Shown: piece after piece, positions 15,985 through 25,431 of the stretch
Layout: every line of letters starts with the position of its first letter
Numbering within the stretch: the stretch's first letter is position 1
NCBI GenBank assembly: GCA_028717885.1
Contig: JAQUMX010000010.1
Coordinates: 1 to 43,565, forward strand
Direction: 5' to 3'
Length of the DNA stretch: 43,565 nt
Source of the DNA: Candidatus Omnitrophota bacterium
Lineage (GTDB): Bacteria > Omnitrophota > Gorgyraeia > Gygaellales > Profunditerraquicolaceae
Translations under genes and position numbers: made by a program
Notes under the pieces: model-generated
Seen by the model: only the letters and a program-made list of their open reading frames with translations
Database searches by the model: none
What the model was told of the DNA's origin: nothing

Positions 15985-17018
15985 ATAATTTTTCTAATGT
16001 TTTTTGAATACGGCGGCTCAACTACGCCCTGATCCGTGATAATTGCCGTGATTAATTCGTGCGGCGTTACATCAAACGCCGGGTTATAAACTTTAACCCC
16101 TTTTGCCGTAATCGGCTGTTTAAAGAATAAACTGGTTACTTCTTTTGCATCCCTTTGTTCAATAGGGATTTGCCTGCCATTTTTTATTTTTAAGTCGAAG
16201 GTTGAAGCGGGCGCAGCGACATAAAAAGGAATTTTATGGTAATTAGCCAATACTGCTAGCCCCAGGGTACCGATCTTGTTCGCTGTGTCGCCGTTAGCAG
16301 CAATTCGGTCAGCCCCGGTAATTACTTTTTTAACTTTACCCTCGCGCATTAAGCTAGCTGCCATATTATCGCAGATTAAAGTCACATCTACACCCTGATG
16401 CCTTAATTCCCAGGTAGTCAAACGCGCCCCCTGTAACAGCGGCCGGGTTTCGCAAGCATACACCTTTAAGCGCTTCCCATCCTCTTTGGCGCGATAAATT
16501 GCCCCCAGTGCCGTGCCATAATCAATGGTAGCTAAAATCCCCGCGTTACAAATAGTTAACACCGCATCTCCGTCATGAAAAAACCTAGCCGCATAAAAAC
16601 CGATCCTTCTGCAAGCTTGCCGGTCTTCTTCGATGATTTTCTGCGCTTGCGCAAAAAGCAACTTTTTTATTTCCGGTACCGGGCTATGCCTGTTATTTAC
16701 TGCCACGGATTGCATACGTTCAATACCCCAAAAAAGGTTCCGGGCAGTAGGCCGCGAAGAACCAAGATAATCGGAAACTTCTTTTAATTTTCGTAAAAAC
16801 GCTTTTTTGTCATCCCCCTTAAAGTCTTTAATCCCTAAATAAACCCCTAAGCCTGCCACACCTCCCAATGCCGGAGCTCCACGTACCTTCAATTCCTTGA
16901 TTGCCCGCCATAAAAGCGATAAACTCCTGATTTTAAGAAATACCAGTTTTCCGGGTAGCTTTGTCTGGTCAATAATCCGGATGGAATTATTTTTCCAGGA
17001 AATGGTTTTTAGATTCAT
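15975..17018 (-). CDS. mtnA: S-methyl-5-thioribose-1-phosphate isomerase
   Basis: 347 residues from the ATG at 17018 (MNLKTISW); a start at 17075 would add an unconserved basic stretch. Isomerises methylthioribose-1-phosphate to the ribulose form in methionine salvage. KVRGAPALGG, the catalytic Cys in TICNAGILAT, and GADRIAANGDTANKIGT with its Asp are diagnostic of the aldose-ketose isomerase family. The archaeal paralogue ribose-1,5-bisphosphate isomerase is less similar in this motif set. The first 32 nt overlap the TPR gene. No mtnP, mtnB or other salvage genes are present, so this enzyme may work with dispersed genes or a shortened pathway. Confidence 0.9.
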   Translation of the reverse strand: MNLKTISWKNNSIRIIDQTKLPGKLVFLKIRSLSLLWRAIKELKVRGAPALGGVAGLGVYLGIKDFKGDDKKAFLRKLKEVSDYLGSSRPTARNLFWGIERMQSVAVNNRHSPVPEIKKLLFAQAQKIIEEDRQACRRIGFYAARFFHDGDAVLTICNAGILATIDYGTALGAIYRAKEDGKRLKVYACETRPLLQGARLTTWELRHQGVDVTLICDNMAASLMREGKVKKVITGADRIAANGDTANKIGTLGLAVLANYHKIPFYVAAPASTFDLKIKNGRQIPIEQRDAKEVTSLFFKQPITAKGVKVYNPAFDVTPHELITAIITDQGVVEPPYSKNIRKIICK

Positions 17019-17583
17019 AATTTTTGATCTCTTCGATTTTTGCTTTAATTTGTTTTCTGATGCCTCTGCATGCACCCGGCTTTAATAGATGCAGCACTTT
17101 TTCGTAAGCTTCTAAAGCGCCCTCATAATCCCGAAGGTTAAATAAAGCATCTGCCAAATTGTCGAAAGTTACCGGCCGGTTCGGTTCCAGGCTTAAGGCT
17201 TTTTTAAAACAGGCAATTGCCTCGGTGTGCCTGCCGATATTATTCAAAAGCCAGCCTTTATTATGATAAATCGTGGCGTAATTCGGCTCAACTGCAATTC
17301 CCTGCTCAAAAAACCCTAAAGCATGGTCAATAATACCTAATTCTACCATGCAAAGCGCCCGGTCATTAAAGGCGCCGCCGTCTTTAGGGTTGAGCTTGAT
17401 TGCCGCATCGAAATGCTCTATGGCAGTGGTAAAGTTTTCTTTTAGAAGCTCGACCTGCCCCTTAAAATATTCTACTTCCCCGGCTGCGTTCTTCTTCTGG
17501 GCAAGTTTTAAAGCTATCCTGGCAATTTTTAAAGCCTTGCGCCGCGAGCCATAAGTAATTTCCTGATCCAGTTTTTCTCTCAT
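16987..17583 (-). CDS. Tetratricopeptide-repeat protein
   Basis: 198 residues, nearly all tandem 34-residue TPR motifs. Recognisable units start near AIEHFDAAIKLNPKDGGAFN, HALGFFEQGIAVEPNYATIY, AIACFKKALSLEPNRPVTFD and ALEAYEKVLHL. No signal peptide or membrane segment is visible, so it is probably a cytosolic protein-binding scaffold. Partner unknown. It starts one base after the DUF362 gene stop and overlaps the start of mtnA. Confidence 0.8.
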   Translation of the reverse strand: MREKLDQEITYGSRRKALKIARIALKLAQKKNAAGEVEYFKGQVELLKENFTTAIEHFDAAIKLNPKDGGAFNDRALCMVELGIIDHALGFFEQGIAVEPNYATIYHNKGWLLNNIGRHTEAIACFKKALSLEPNRPVTFDNLADALFNLRDYEGALEAYEKVLHLLKPGACRGIRKQIKAKIEEIKNYESKNHFLEK

Positions 17584-17584
17584 T

Positions 17585-18703
17585 TTACATCCCTAATAAT
17601 TTTACCATAAAACTTTTCTTTATTTTAATTGCCGATGCCGGACAAGCCTCTTCACAGCAAAAACAGGCAATACATTTGCTATAGCAGAAAGAAATCCCCT
17701 TTTCCCCCATACTGATTGCCTGGTTAGGGCAAGCCTGAATGCAAGCTGCGCATTTTACGCAGTTATCCTTTTCAACGCATGGGTAGAACTTAAGCAGTTT
17801 TCTCGCCAACTTTACCAATACCGGAGGGACTTTTCTTAACATCGAAGCGGCGGGCAAAATAAAGGGGCGTAAATTCAAGCTTTCTATACTTTCCCCAAGA
17901 ATTTCAATATCCTTCATTCCGCCAATACCCAAACCGCGCGCCACACCTTCCTTATTGGTTGGTACTTCCAAAGGATCCACTCCCATAATTTTTGCTGCCA
18001 CAAAATCCAGGGCCAGGCAATTCTCGCCGGCAAGCAGTAAATTTAAACTGCGTTTTTTTCCGCTGGTTGCCGGGCCATCCCCTTCGATCACCGAAACCCC
18101 GTCAATAATGGTTAAATGTGGTTTTGCCTCAAGATAAATATCCAACAGGATCCTGGAAAAATCTTCCGGATAAAAATACTGTTTATGTAGTTCGGTTTTA
18201 AAATTTCCCGGTATCAGCCCGAAAAGATTTTTTACTGCCGCGGTCATTACAGTAAATTCATGGGTCTTTAATTTTGGCAAATTCACAAAACAGTCGCATT
18301 CATCCAGCCAGCCGGTTAAAGGAAATTTCCCCCTCCAGCGCTTTTTTTCGAATTTTACCAGCTCCGCCCCTTCTTCCAGGGCTACCTTCCTGATCCCGGA
18401 TTTTTCGTACACGCTATCTATGTCTTCTGCCTGGCTGCCCCAGACACTCGGACCGTCTCCGATTACTACCCGGCAGTTAATTTCTTTCAAAATCTTCACC
18501 ACTGCGCGTACCACTTCCGGGTGCGTATCAATGGCGAATTCCGGTTCCTTAGCCATGAGTAAATTTGGCTTCACTAACACGCGGCTTCCGGGGGGAATAT
18601 ATTTATTGAGCCCTCCGATAAGTTCAACTGCCTGTTTTACGGCTTTTGACACTACAGCCGGTTCATAACCGGCGCATTTAACAAGTGCAACTTGAGCTTT
18701 CAT
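17585..18703 (-). CDS. DUF362 protein with two C-terminal 4Fe-4S clusters
   Basis: 372 residues. Residues 1 to about 290 are a DUF362 domain (VLVKPNLLM, DTHPEVVRAVVKIL, VIGDGPS, NLPKLKTHEFTVMTAAVKNLFG). The C-terminus has two ferredoxin motifs, CVKCAACIQACP and CYSKCIACFCCEEACP, for two 4Fe-4S clusters. DUF362-ferredoxin proteins are widespread in anaerobes and their substrate is unknown. The gene implies an anaerobic or iron-sulfur-rich metabolism. Its ATG overlaps the tatD stop as ATGA. Confidence 0.85.
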   Translation of the reverse strand: MKAQVALVKCAGYEPAVVSKAVKQAVELIGGLNKYIPPGSRVLVKPNLLMAKEPEFAIDTHPEVVRAVVKILKEINCRVVIGDGPSVWGSQAEDIDSVYEKSGIRKVALEEGAELVKFEKKRWRGKFPLTGWLDECDCFVNLPKLKTHEFTVMTAAVKNLFGLIPGNFKTELHKQYFYPEDFSRILLDIYLEAKPHLTIIDGVSVIEGDGPATSGKKRSLNLLLAGENCLALDFVAAKIMGVDPLEVPTNKEGVARGLGIGGMKDIEILGESIESLNLRPFILPAASMLRKVPPVLVKLARKLLKFYPCVEKDNCVKCAACIQACPNQAISMGEKGISFCYSKCIACFCCEEACPASAIKIKKSFMVKLLGM

Positions 18704-19461
18704 TTTAGCTTAAAAAAATTTTTGGCGTTTTCGCTGGTTGCCCTGGCGACTTCTTCTGCTGAAACCCCTTTTACTCTGGCAATTTCCGCGGCTACATATT
18801 TTACATTGATTGGCTCATTTCTTTTACCACGTAACCCCTCCGGGGCCAAATAAGGAGCATCGGTTTCCAGGAAAATTCTTTCCAATGGCGCCTGGGCAAC
18901 GGCCTGACGCAGCCCTTCTGCTTTCTTATAAGTAATATTGCAGGTAAAAGAAATAAAAAACCCCAAATCCAAACAGGCCTTTAAGAATTGCGTATCCCCG
19001 GAAAAACAATGCACTACCGCAGAAATCGGCTGCATTTTTTTTAAAATCTCCAACGTATCGTTTTCTGCCTGACGGGTATGGATCACTAACGGAAGGTTCA
19101 AATCCTTTGCCAATTTTAAAAGCGCCAAAAAAAGCGGCTTTTGGTTCTCCGGCCGGGAAAAATTACGATAGTAATCCAAGCCGATTTCTCCTATGGCCAC
19201 CACTTTCTCTGATTGCGCAAAAGCACGTAGCTTCTTTTCATCCTCAGCATTAAATCTGTCGGCTTCATGCGGATGAATACCGATACTGGCGTAAACAAAG
19301 GGGTATTTTTTAGCCAATTCCAGAGAATCGCCCGAAGATTTCAGGCTCGCGCCGACATTCACCAGAAAATCGATGCCTTGCGCCTTAGAACCCTTAATTA
19401 CCGCTTCCCGGTCCTGGTCAAACTCCGGGAAATCCAGATGGCAATGCGTATCGATATACAT
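18700..19461 (-). CDS. tatD: TatD-family metal-dependent hydrolase (DNase)
   Basis: 253 residues. DTHCHLDFPEF at the start holds the first metal ligands. Further ligands lie in GEIGLDYYRN (Glu), VIHTRQ, VHCFSGD and ETDAPYLAPEGLRGKRNEP (Asp). This is the full TatD set. Family members are 3'-5' exonucleases or DNA-repair and quality-control nucleases. It follows metG with overlapping stop and start, the same metG-tatD order found in many Firmicutes. Confidence 0.92.
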   Translation of the reverse strand: MYIDTHCHLDFPEFDQDREAVIKGSKAQGIDFLVNVGASLKSSGDSLELAKKYPFVYASIGIHPHEADRFNAEDEKKLRAFAQSEKVVAIGEIGLDYYRNFSRPENQKPLFLALLKLAKDLNLPLVIHTRQAENDTLEILKKMQPISAVVHCFSGDTQFLKACLDLGFFISFTCNITYKKAEGLRQAVAQAPLERIFLETDAPYLAPEGLRGKRNEPINVKYVAAEIARVKGVSAEEVARATSENAKNFFKLK

Positions 19462-20996
19462 TATTTTTTTGGCTTTTGATCTTCAATACGGGGGAATAAA
19501 GGCTTGCCCTTCTTGATTGTGCCGCTGCCTAACTCTTCATTAATAGTTCCTGCTGTGCGAGGCATGAAGGGCGCAATTTCTGCGCCTGTCTTTCTGATTG
19601 CCTCGACTAAAAGTCGGATAAAATTTTTCAGCTCTTCGGTTTTATTTTCTTTTGCCAGGTTCCAGGGCTTGGTTTCTTCGACGTATTTATTTGCCAGGTT
19701 AATCTTCTCCCAAATATTTTCCAGCGCACGGACAAAATTAAAATCAGACTCTGCTTTAAGGCTATTCTCTACTTCCTTCGGCAATGCTGCAAGCTTGGCG
19801 GCAATCTCCTTCACCCGTTCGCCGGAGGAACTAAATTCCGGGACTACGCCTTGAAAATATTTTTCTACCATTGTCAAGGTCCGGTAAACAAGATTGCCTA
19901 AGTCATTGGCCAAGTCGCTGTTAAACCTTTTAATAAATGCTTCTTCCGAAAAATTTCCGTCTAAGCCAAAAGGCAAATCGCGTAACAAAAAATAACGGTA
20001 AGTTTCCACGCCGAATTTATCCGCCATGAATAGCGGAGAAATCACATTGCCTCTGGATTTAGACATCTTTTCGTCTTTATTCAGCCACCAGCCATGCGCA
20101 AAAATCGTGTCAGGCAGCTTTACCCCTTTTACTCCTGCCTGCTGCAAAGCCATTAACATAATCGGCCAGTAAACCGCGTGGTGGCGTAAAATATCCTTGC
20201 CGATTAAATGCACCACTTCCGTTTCGTTATCCCACCACTTTGAAATATAATTATTCTTTTCATCAAAGGAGCCGACTGCACTCATGTAGTTAATCAAAGC
20301 ATCGAACCAGACATAGGTAACGTGCCCCGGGCTAAAGGTTAAAGGGATCCCCCAGCTTAAACGCTCCTTGGGCCGGGAAATACAAAGGTCTTCCAATTTA
20401 TTCAAGCGCAAAAAACTTAAAACTTCATTGCGCCTAAAATCCGGGCGGATGAAATTTTTGTGTTCCTCGATGTACTTGATTAAATCCTGCTGGTATTTCC
20501 CCAGCTTCAAAAAGAAATTCTTTTCGCTGATCCTCTCTACGGGGCGGTGGCAATCCGGACAAAAATGGTCAACCAGCTGCGTTTCCGGCCAGAAGGTTTC
20601 GCAAGGCGTACAATACCAACCTTCATAGGTATCCTCATAGATATCACCGCTCTTATAAAGTATCTCCAGGGCTTTCTGCACAACTTTAATATGGCGCTCT
20701 TCGGTAGTACGGATAAAATCATTATATGAAATATCCAATTTTACCCAGAGTTCCTTAAACTTCACCATTACCTTATCGACAAATTCCTGCGGAGTTAATT
20801 TTGCTTCGTCAGAGGCCCTTTGAATTTTTTGCCCGTGTTCGTCGGTGCCGGTCAAAAACCAAACCTGATTTTCTCCTAAAAGCCGTCGGTTAAAACGCGC
20901 CAAGGCATCGGCGGCAATAGTGGTATATGAATGGCCGATATGCGGGATGTCGTTCACATAATATATGGGCGTAGTAATATAAAATTTGTTTGCCAT
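19461..20996 (-). CDS. metG: Methionyl-tRNA synthetase
   Basis: 511 residues. Class I synthetase with PHIGHSY (HIGH box, about residues 18-24), a zinc-binding insert with two CxxC pairs (CTPC and CPDC, about residues 128-150) and KMSKSRGN (KMSKS box, about 310-317). The C-terminal tRNA-binding Trbp111-type extension found in many homologues is absent, so the protein is the short monomer-type form. The PSP1 gene lies one base upstream and tatD overlaps downstream. Confidence 0.95.
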   Translation of the reverse strand: MANKFYITTPIYYVNDIPHIGHSYTTIAADALARFNRRLLGENQVWFLTGTDEHGQKIQRASDEAKLTPQEFVDKVMVKFKELWVKLDISYNDFIRTTEERHIKVVQKALEILYKSGDIYEDTYEGWYCTPCETFWPETQLVDHFCPDCHRPVERISEKNFFLKLGKYQQDLIKYIEEHKNFIRPDFRRNEVLSFLRLNKLEDLCISRPKERLSWGIPLTFSPGHVTYVWFDALINYMSAVGSFDEKNNYISKWWDNETEVVHLIGKDILRHHAVYWPIMLMALQQAGVKGVKLPDTIFAHGWWLNKDEKMSKSRGNVISPLFMADKFGVETYRYFLLRDLPFGLDGNFSEEAFIKRFNSDLANDLGNLVYRTLTMVEKYFQGVVPEFSSSGERVKEIAAKLAALPKEVENSLKAESDFNFVRALENIWEKINLANKYVEETKPWNLAKENKTEELKNFIRLLVEAIRKTGAEIAPFMPRTAGTINEELGSGTIKKGKPLFPRIEDQKPKK

Positions 20997-20997
20997 G

Positions 20998-21786
20998 TTA
21001 TTTTTGCGGATAATTTACCTCAACCTGTGTTCCGTCTTCTAATTCCACGGTAGCAGAACGCTTAAAAACATTTACGCTCACTACTTTGCCTTTCCCCTGC
21101 TGGATATGGATCTTCTCTCCTTCGTGCGGCAACCCCTTAGAAAGGAGTTTATAAGTTTCGTATTCGAAATTTAAGCAGCACATCAGCCTTCCGCATAACC
21201 CGGAAATCTTCGGTGGGTTTAAAGGCAGGCCTTCTTCTTTTGCCATTTTAATAGTTACCGGCTCAAAATCTTTCAGGAACCTCGCACAGCAAAGTTCCCT
21301 GCCGCAAGAGCCAAATCCTCCGAAAAATTTCGCTTCATCGCGCACGCCGATCTGGCGCAGTTCAATCCTCGCCTTAAAGATCTTTGCCAAGTCTTTTACC
21401 AGATTGCGAAAATCTACGCGGCCGGCAGCGGTAAAATAGAAAATGATCTTGGAGCGGTCAAAGGAATATTCCGCCTGGACCATTTTCATTTCCAGCTTAT
21501 GCTCTTCGATTTTTTTAAAACAAGTGTTAAAGGCGTCTTTGGCTTTTGTGCGGTTCTCTTCGATCTGTTTTAAATCATTGGGGCTAGCCAAGCGGATAAT
21601 CTTCTTTATCTGTTCCTTTTCCGAACCCTCCTCTGCTGCTTCCTGGGGAGGAATGATCTGGCCGTAATCAAGCCCGCGGTCGTGCTCGACAATTACAAAA
21701 TCGCCTTCTTTAGCCTGTATCTCTCCGGGGTCATAAAAGCAGGTTGAGCCTAAATCCCTCAGCCTGACTAAAACTTTCTTTTCCAT
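20998..21786 (-). CDS. ricT: PSP1-domain protein, RicT/YaaT-like
   Basis: 262 residues. Contains GSCGRELCCARFL (about residues 175-187) and SGLCGRLMCCLNFE (about 210-223), the cysteine-rich PSP1 C-terminal signature. In Bacillus the homologue YaaT/RicT, with RicA and RicF, forms an Fe-S complex that assists RNase Y-dependent mRNA maturation. Neither partner is visible here. Location between holB and metG is the conserved place for this gene in Firmicutes, supporting the assignment. Confidence 0.88.
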   Translation of the reverse strand: MEKKVLVRLRDLGSTCFYDPGEIQAKEGDFVIVEHDRGLDYGQIIPPQEAAEEGSEKEQIKKIIRLASPNDLKQIEENRTKAKDAFNTCFKKIEEHKLEMKMVQAEYSFDRSKIIFYFTAAGRVDFRNLVKDLAKIFKARIELRQIGVRDEAKFFGGFGSCGRELCCARFLKDFEPVTIKMAKEEGLPLNPPKISGLCGRLMCCLNFEYETYKLLSKGLPHEGEKIHIQQGKGKVVSVNVFKRSATVELEDGTQVEVNYPQK

Positions 21787-21794
21787 AGATACAC

Positions 21795-22769
21795 CTAGCC
21801 TTTCAAAATACCTTTCAGGTTTGCAAAAATCAGTTTCGCGTTTACATTCTGCTCCAGATACATTAAAGCTTGTGAAACGAATTTCATTGCTTCGTCAAGT
21901 TCGCTATAGGAATAATGGCTCATTAATTTTAGCAATTGCTCCTTACGGTCCAAATTTATGATCTCTGCATGGCTTAAACCGGATTTTACCAGGTAAAGGT
22001 CGCGCAGCCACACTGCCAAAAGGTTCAAGTAACGCCGCAGGCCTTCCCGGTCTTTGGCTGCCAACTGGTCTACATTGGAGCCCACGGAAATAAATTCATC
22101 GATCAGCTCATTTTTCTCGGTAAAGATATTGGTATCTTTAAGCGCCAGCGCCGACCCCAGCCTTCCCTCTGCCAGGTACGCCAAAAAATGCGCCTGCTCG
22201 GAAAGCAGATGGTATTCGCTTCTTAAAGTAGCTTCCAATTCTTTTCTCGGTAAAGGGGAAAATTTTACTATCCTGCAGCGCGAAATAATGGTTTTAAATA
22301 ACCGGTTAAATTTTGAGCTGATTAAAATGATCAGGCTGTTTTTCGGCGGTTCCTCAAGGATTTTTAAAAGCGCATTAGCGCTCTCCGCAGTCAACTGATG
22401 CGCGTTATTGATAATAAAAACTTTCTTTTTCGCTTCAAATGGCCGCAGGTTAATCTCTCGGTGCAATTGCCGGATCTCTTCGATTTTAATTAACTCTGAA
22501 TCGCCCTGATTGTCCATGCTCCCGGGGTTGATAAAATGGATATCAGGATGCTGGTTCTTTTCTATTTTAATACAAGAGCTGCATTTGTCGCAAGAATCAA
22601 ATGATTCTTCCTGGCAGTTTACTGCCTTGGCAAGGGCCTTTGCGGTAAAAGCTTTGCCAACGCCTTCCGGGCCGATAAAAAGATAAGCGCCGGCAAGCTG
22701 CTGCTGCTTGATCGATTCCCGGAGAAAATTTATCGGCTGATCCTGGCCCTTAATCGCTTCAAATGACAT
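21795..22769 (-). CDS. holB: DNA polymerase III delta-prime subunit
   Basis: 324 residues. AAA+ clamp-loader subunit with FIGPEGVGKAFTAKALA (P-loop region, about residues 32-48), a zinc site (NCQEE.. CDKCSSC, about 51-67) and LLKILEEPPKNS followed by SRC (sensor and arginine-finger region). delta-prime subunits are usually inactive ATPases and act as the stator. Its start overlaps the end of tmk by 11 nt. Confidence 0.9.
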   Translation of the reverse strand: MSFEAIKGQDQPINFLRESIKQQQLAGAYLFIGPEGVGKAFTAKALAKAVNCQEESFDSCDKCSSCIKIEKNQHPDIHFINPGSMDNQGDSELIKIEEIRQLHREINLRPFEAKKKVFIINNAHQLTAESANALLKILEEPPKNSLIILISSKFNRLFKTIISRCRIVKFSPLPRKELEATLRSEYHLLSEQAHFLAYLAEGRLGSALALKDTNIFTEKNELIDEFISVGSNVDQLAAKDREGLRRYLNLLAVWLRDLYLVKSGLSHAEIINLDRKEQLLKLMSHYSYSELDEAMKFVSQALMYLEQNVNAKLIFANLKGILKG

Positions 22770-23373
22770 ATTTTTCTACCAATTCTCGAATTTTACTTTG
22801 AGTTTTTGCTTTTTCCTGTTCAACGCTTACCACTTTAATCCTGGCCGGCTCTAAACGCGCTAATTTTAGATATCCTTGCCGCACTCTGCCATGATAATCA
22901 AGCGAGCGCTTTTCAATACGGTCCTCGCAGAACTTACGGTGCTTTAAGCCTTTTTTTACCGGTAAATCCAGGAAGATTGTCAGGCCCGGCTTTATCCCTA
23001 AGCTCACAAATTTGCCGACCTGGCGGATAAAATCCAAATCCATCCCTAAGCCATACCCCTGATAAGCTAAAGTCGAGTCAAGAAAACGGTCGGAAATTAC
23101 GATTTTACCTTTTTTTAACGCAGGCAAAATAATTTCTTTGACGATTTGCGCACGCGCTGCCATATAAAGCAGCATCTCGCTCTCCTGCGCCATGCGGTCA
23201 TTCTTGGTATCGAGGAGAATGCTTCGGATTTTCTCGCTGATGCGCGTGCCGCCTGGCTCGCGTACATAAACAACGCTTAAACCGTTTTTCTTCAGGTAAG
23301 CTGCGAGCATTTTCGACTGCGTTGACTTACCGCAGCCTTCCGAACCTTCGAATGTAATAAATTTACCTTTCAT
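22759..23373 (-). CDS. tmk: Thymidylate kinase
   Basis: 204 residues from the ATG at 23373, which overlaps the cysS stop as ATGA; a start at 23388 would add five residues. FEGSEGCGKSTQ (P-loop, about residues 6-17), VREPGGT and SDRFLDSTLAYQGYG are conserved in dTMP kinases. It phosphorylates dTMP to dTDP. The tmk-holB-PSP1 order is conserved in many bacteria. Confidence 0.94.
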   Translation of the reverse strand: MKGKFITFEGSEGCGKSTQSKMLAAYLKKNGLSVVYVREPGGTRISEKIRSILLDTKNDRMAQESEMLLYMAARAQIVKEIILPALKKGKIVISDRFLDSTLAYQGYGLGMDLDFIRQVGKFVSLGIKPGLTIFLDLPVKKGLKHRKFCEDRIEKRSLDYHGRVRQGYLKLARLEPARIKVVSVEQEKAKTQSKIRELVEKYVI

Positions 23374-24749
23374 AATTTCCGGCGCCATGTGGTTTTACCG
23401 TCTTTGGTATCTTCTAAAATAACGCCCTTAGCCTCGAGATCTTGCCTGATTTTATCGGAAAGCGCAAAATCTTTATTCTTGCGGGCATCCTGCCGCTGGG
23501 AGATTTTCTCCAATACTTCTGTTTCGCTAACTTCTGAAGCGCCACTCTGCGCATTTAACGAAAGCCCTAATAAGCTTGCCAATTCTTTGATTGCCTGTTT
23601 TGCTGCCAAGGTAAATTCATTATCCGCGATATTTTTATTGGCTAAGTTTACCAACTCAAATACTACTGCCAAAGCCTGAGGCGTATTAAAATCATCGTCC
23701 ATTGCCTCGATAAATTTCCCCTTAGCCTCTTCTATCTCCTTAAAGCTCTTTGCTTGCCCACTATCGGCTTTCCGCATTAAAATATCTATGCGCTCATAAG
23801 CCTTTTTTGCTTCGGTAATTTTTTCTTCGGTAAAATCGATCGGGTGCGCGTAATGCGCGGATAAAAAGAATAACTTTAAAAAATCCGCGTTCTTGTATTT
23901 GGCGATAAAATCTTTGATCGTGACGAAATTTCCTAAAGACTTCGACATCTTCTGGCCATTAATCGTTAAAAGCCCGTGATGAATCCAGTATTTTGCAAAA
24001 GGTTTTCCGGTCAGCGCCTCAGCCTGGGCAGTTTCATTTTCATGGTGCGGAAAAATCAAATCCCTTCCACCGGCATGAATATCTAAAGTCTGGGTATTTA
24101 AAAATTTTTGGCTCATTACCGAACACTCGATGTGCCATCCGGGCCTGCCCTGCCCCCAAGGGCTTTCCCAACTCGGCTCACCCGGCTTGGAATTTTTCCA
24201 CAAGGCAAAATCCAACGGGTCTTTTTTCAATTCCGTAGGCTCTATCCTTACCCCTGTCTCCATCTGATCGATAGACTGGCCGGATAATTTCCCATATTGC
24301 GTAAATTTACGCACGTTAAAATAAACATCCCCGCCGCCGGTATAAGCAAATCCTTTTTCGATCAAACCCCGGACATATTCGACCATTGCCGGGATATTTT
24401 CTGTTGCCCGAGGCTCAATATCAGCCCTTTCTATTCCTAGAACTGCTAAATCCTCATAGTACCTGGCAATATATTTCTCGACTAATTCCTTCCAATCCAC
24501 TTTCAATTCATTGGCACGGTTAATGATTTTATCGTCAATATCCGTAATATTCCTGACAAACTTTACTTTAAAACCGCGAAAGGCAAGGTATTTCCTGATC
24601 AGGCCAAAAATATACAAGCTGCGGGCATGGCCGATATGCGACTCATCATAAACCGTGACTCCGCAGGTATAAATATTTACCTGCGGCGGGTTCAAAGGAA
24701 TAAATTCTTCTTTTTTGCGCGAAAGTGAATTATAGATCTGAATGGGCAT
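23370..24749 (-). CDS. cysS: Cysteinyl-tRNA synthetase
   Basis: 459 residues. Class I synthetase with TCGVTVYDESHIGHAR (zinc Cys and HIGH box, about residues 28-43), HIECSVMSQ (zinc ligands), HHENETAQAEA and KMSKSLGNF (KMSKS box, about 265-273). The C-terminal DALR-type helical domain is complete. Its start is one base from the cysE stop, the cysE-cysS order being typical of Firmicutes. Confidence 0.95.
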   Translation of the reverse strand: MPIQIYNSLSRKKEEFIPLNPPQVNIYTCGVTVYDESHIGHARSLYIFGLIRKYLAFRGFKVKFVRNITDIDDKIINRANELKVDWKELVEKYIARYYEDLAVLGIERADIEPRATENIPAMVEYVRGLIEKGFAYTGGGDVYFNVRKFTQYGKLSGQSIDQMETGVRIEPTELKKDPLDFALWKNSKPGEPSWESPWGQGRPGWHIECSVMSQKFLNTQTLDIHAGGRDLIFPHHENETAQAEALTGKPFAKYWIHHGLLTINGQKMSKSLGNFVTIKDFIAKYKNADFLKLFFLSAHYAHPIDFTEEKITEAKKAYERIDILMRKADSGQAKSFKEIEEAKGKFIEAMDDDFNTPQALAVVFELVNLANKNIADNEFTLAAKQAIKELASLLGLSLNAQSGASEVSETEVLEKISQRQDARKNKDFALSDKIRQDLEAKGVILEDTKDGKTTWRRKL

Positions 24750-25429
24750 TATTTTTTCTCTAATTTTTCGATTCTCTTTTCCAGCTCTTCGATATTCTGC
24801 ATGATTGGGTCCAGGATATGAATATGGTCAAGGCTAACATCAATTTTTTTGCCGTCTTGCTTGGTGATCCTGCCCGGCACGCCAACTACCGTGGAATTTG
24901 CCGGCACATCTTTGATCACGACAGCGTTTGCGCCGATATATGAATTATCCCCTACGGTAATATTACCTAAAACTTTTGCACCGCCGCCGATAACCACATT
25001 GTTTCCGATTGTCGGATGCCGTTTCTCATGCGCCAGGCCGGTACCGCCTAAAGTCACTCCCTGGTATAAAAGCACGTCATCGCCTACAATCGCAGTTTCG
25101 CCGATCACCACACCCATGCCATGGTCAATAAAGAACCGCCTGCCGATTTTTGCTCCGGGATGGATTTCAATACCCGTAGCCCAGCGCGCCATCTGGGAAA
25201 TAAAGCGCGCCAGAAAATATAGATGCAGCAAATAAAAGAAATGCGCAGCTCTGTACGCAACCAATGCATGTAAACCCTGGTATAACAACAATATCTCTAC
25301 AAAGCTTTTTGCCGCGGGATCCCGCTTCTGTGCAGCCCTGATATCGCCATAGAAGAAAAACGCAACCAAAAGGTTCTTTAATACGATCAACCCCAAAATA
25401 ATAAATAAAATATCTCGAAGGCAAATCAT
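24749..25429 (-). CDS. cysE: Serine O-acetyltransferase with an N-terminal membrane helix
   Basis: 226 residues. Hexapeptide left-handed beta-helix enzyme that makes O-acetylserine for cysteine synthesis. [20 protein letters not shown] (about residues 91-110), [20 protein letters not shown] and GAKVLGNI are diagnostic; the catalytic His and Asp are in FIDHG. The first 30 residues ([20 protein letters not shown]) are strongly hydrophobic, a membrane anchor not found in the usual short EpsC/CysE form, where RDPAA follows the start almost directly. A C-terminal coiled-coil-like tail ([13 protein letters not shown]) follows. It starts two bases after ispF. Confidence 0.92.
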   Translation of the reverse strand: MICLRDILFIILGLIVLKNLLVAFFFYGDIRAAQKRDPAAKSFVEILLLYQGLHALVAYRAAHFFYLLHLYFLARFISQMARWATGIEIHPGAKIGRRFFIDHGMGVVIGETAIVGDDVLLYQGVTLGGTGLAHEKRHPTIGNNVVIGGGAKVLGNITVGDNSYIGANAVVIKDVPANSTVVGVPGRITKQDGKKIDVSLDHIHILDPIMQNIEELEKRIEKLEKK

Positions 25430-25431
25430 CT

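Noticed and set aside
23373-24749. Frameshift or truncation in the tRNA synthetase genes (cysS, metG, lysS)
   Set aside because: All catalytic motifs occur in order and lengths are in the family range; the short metG is a normal variant.
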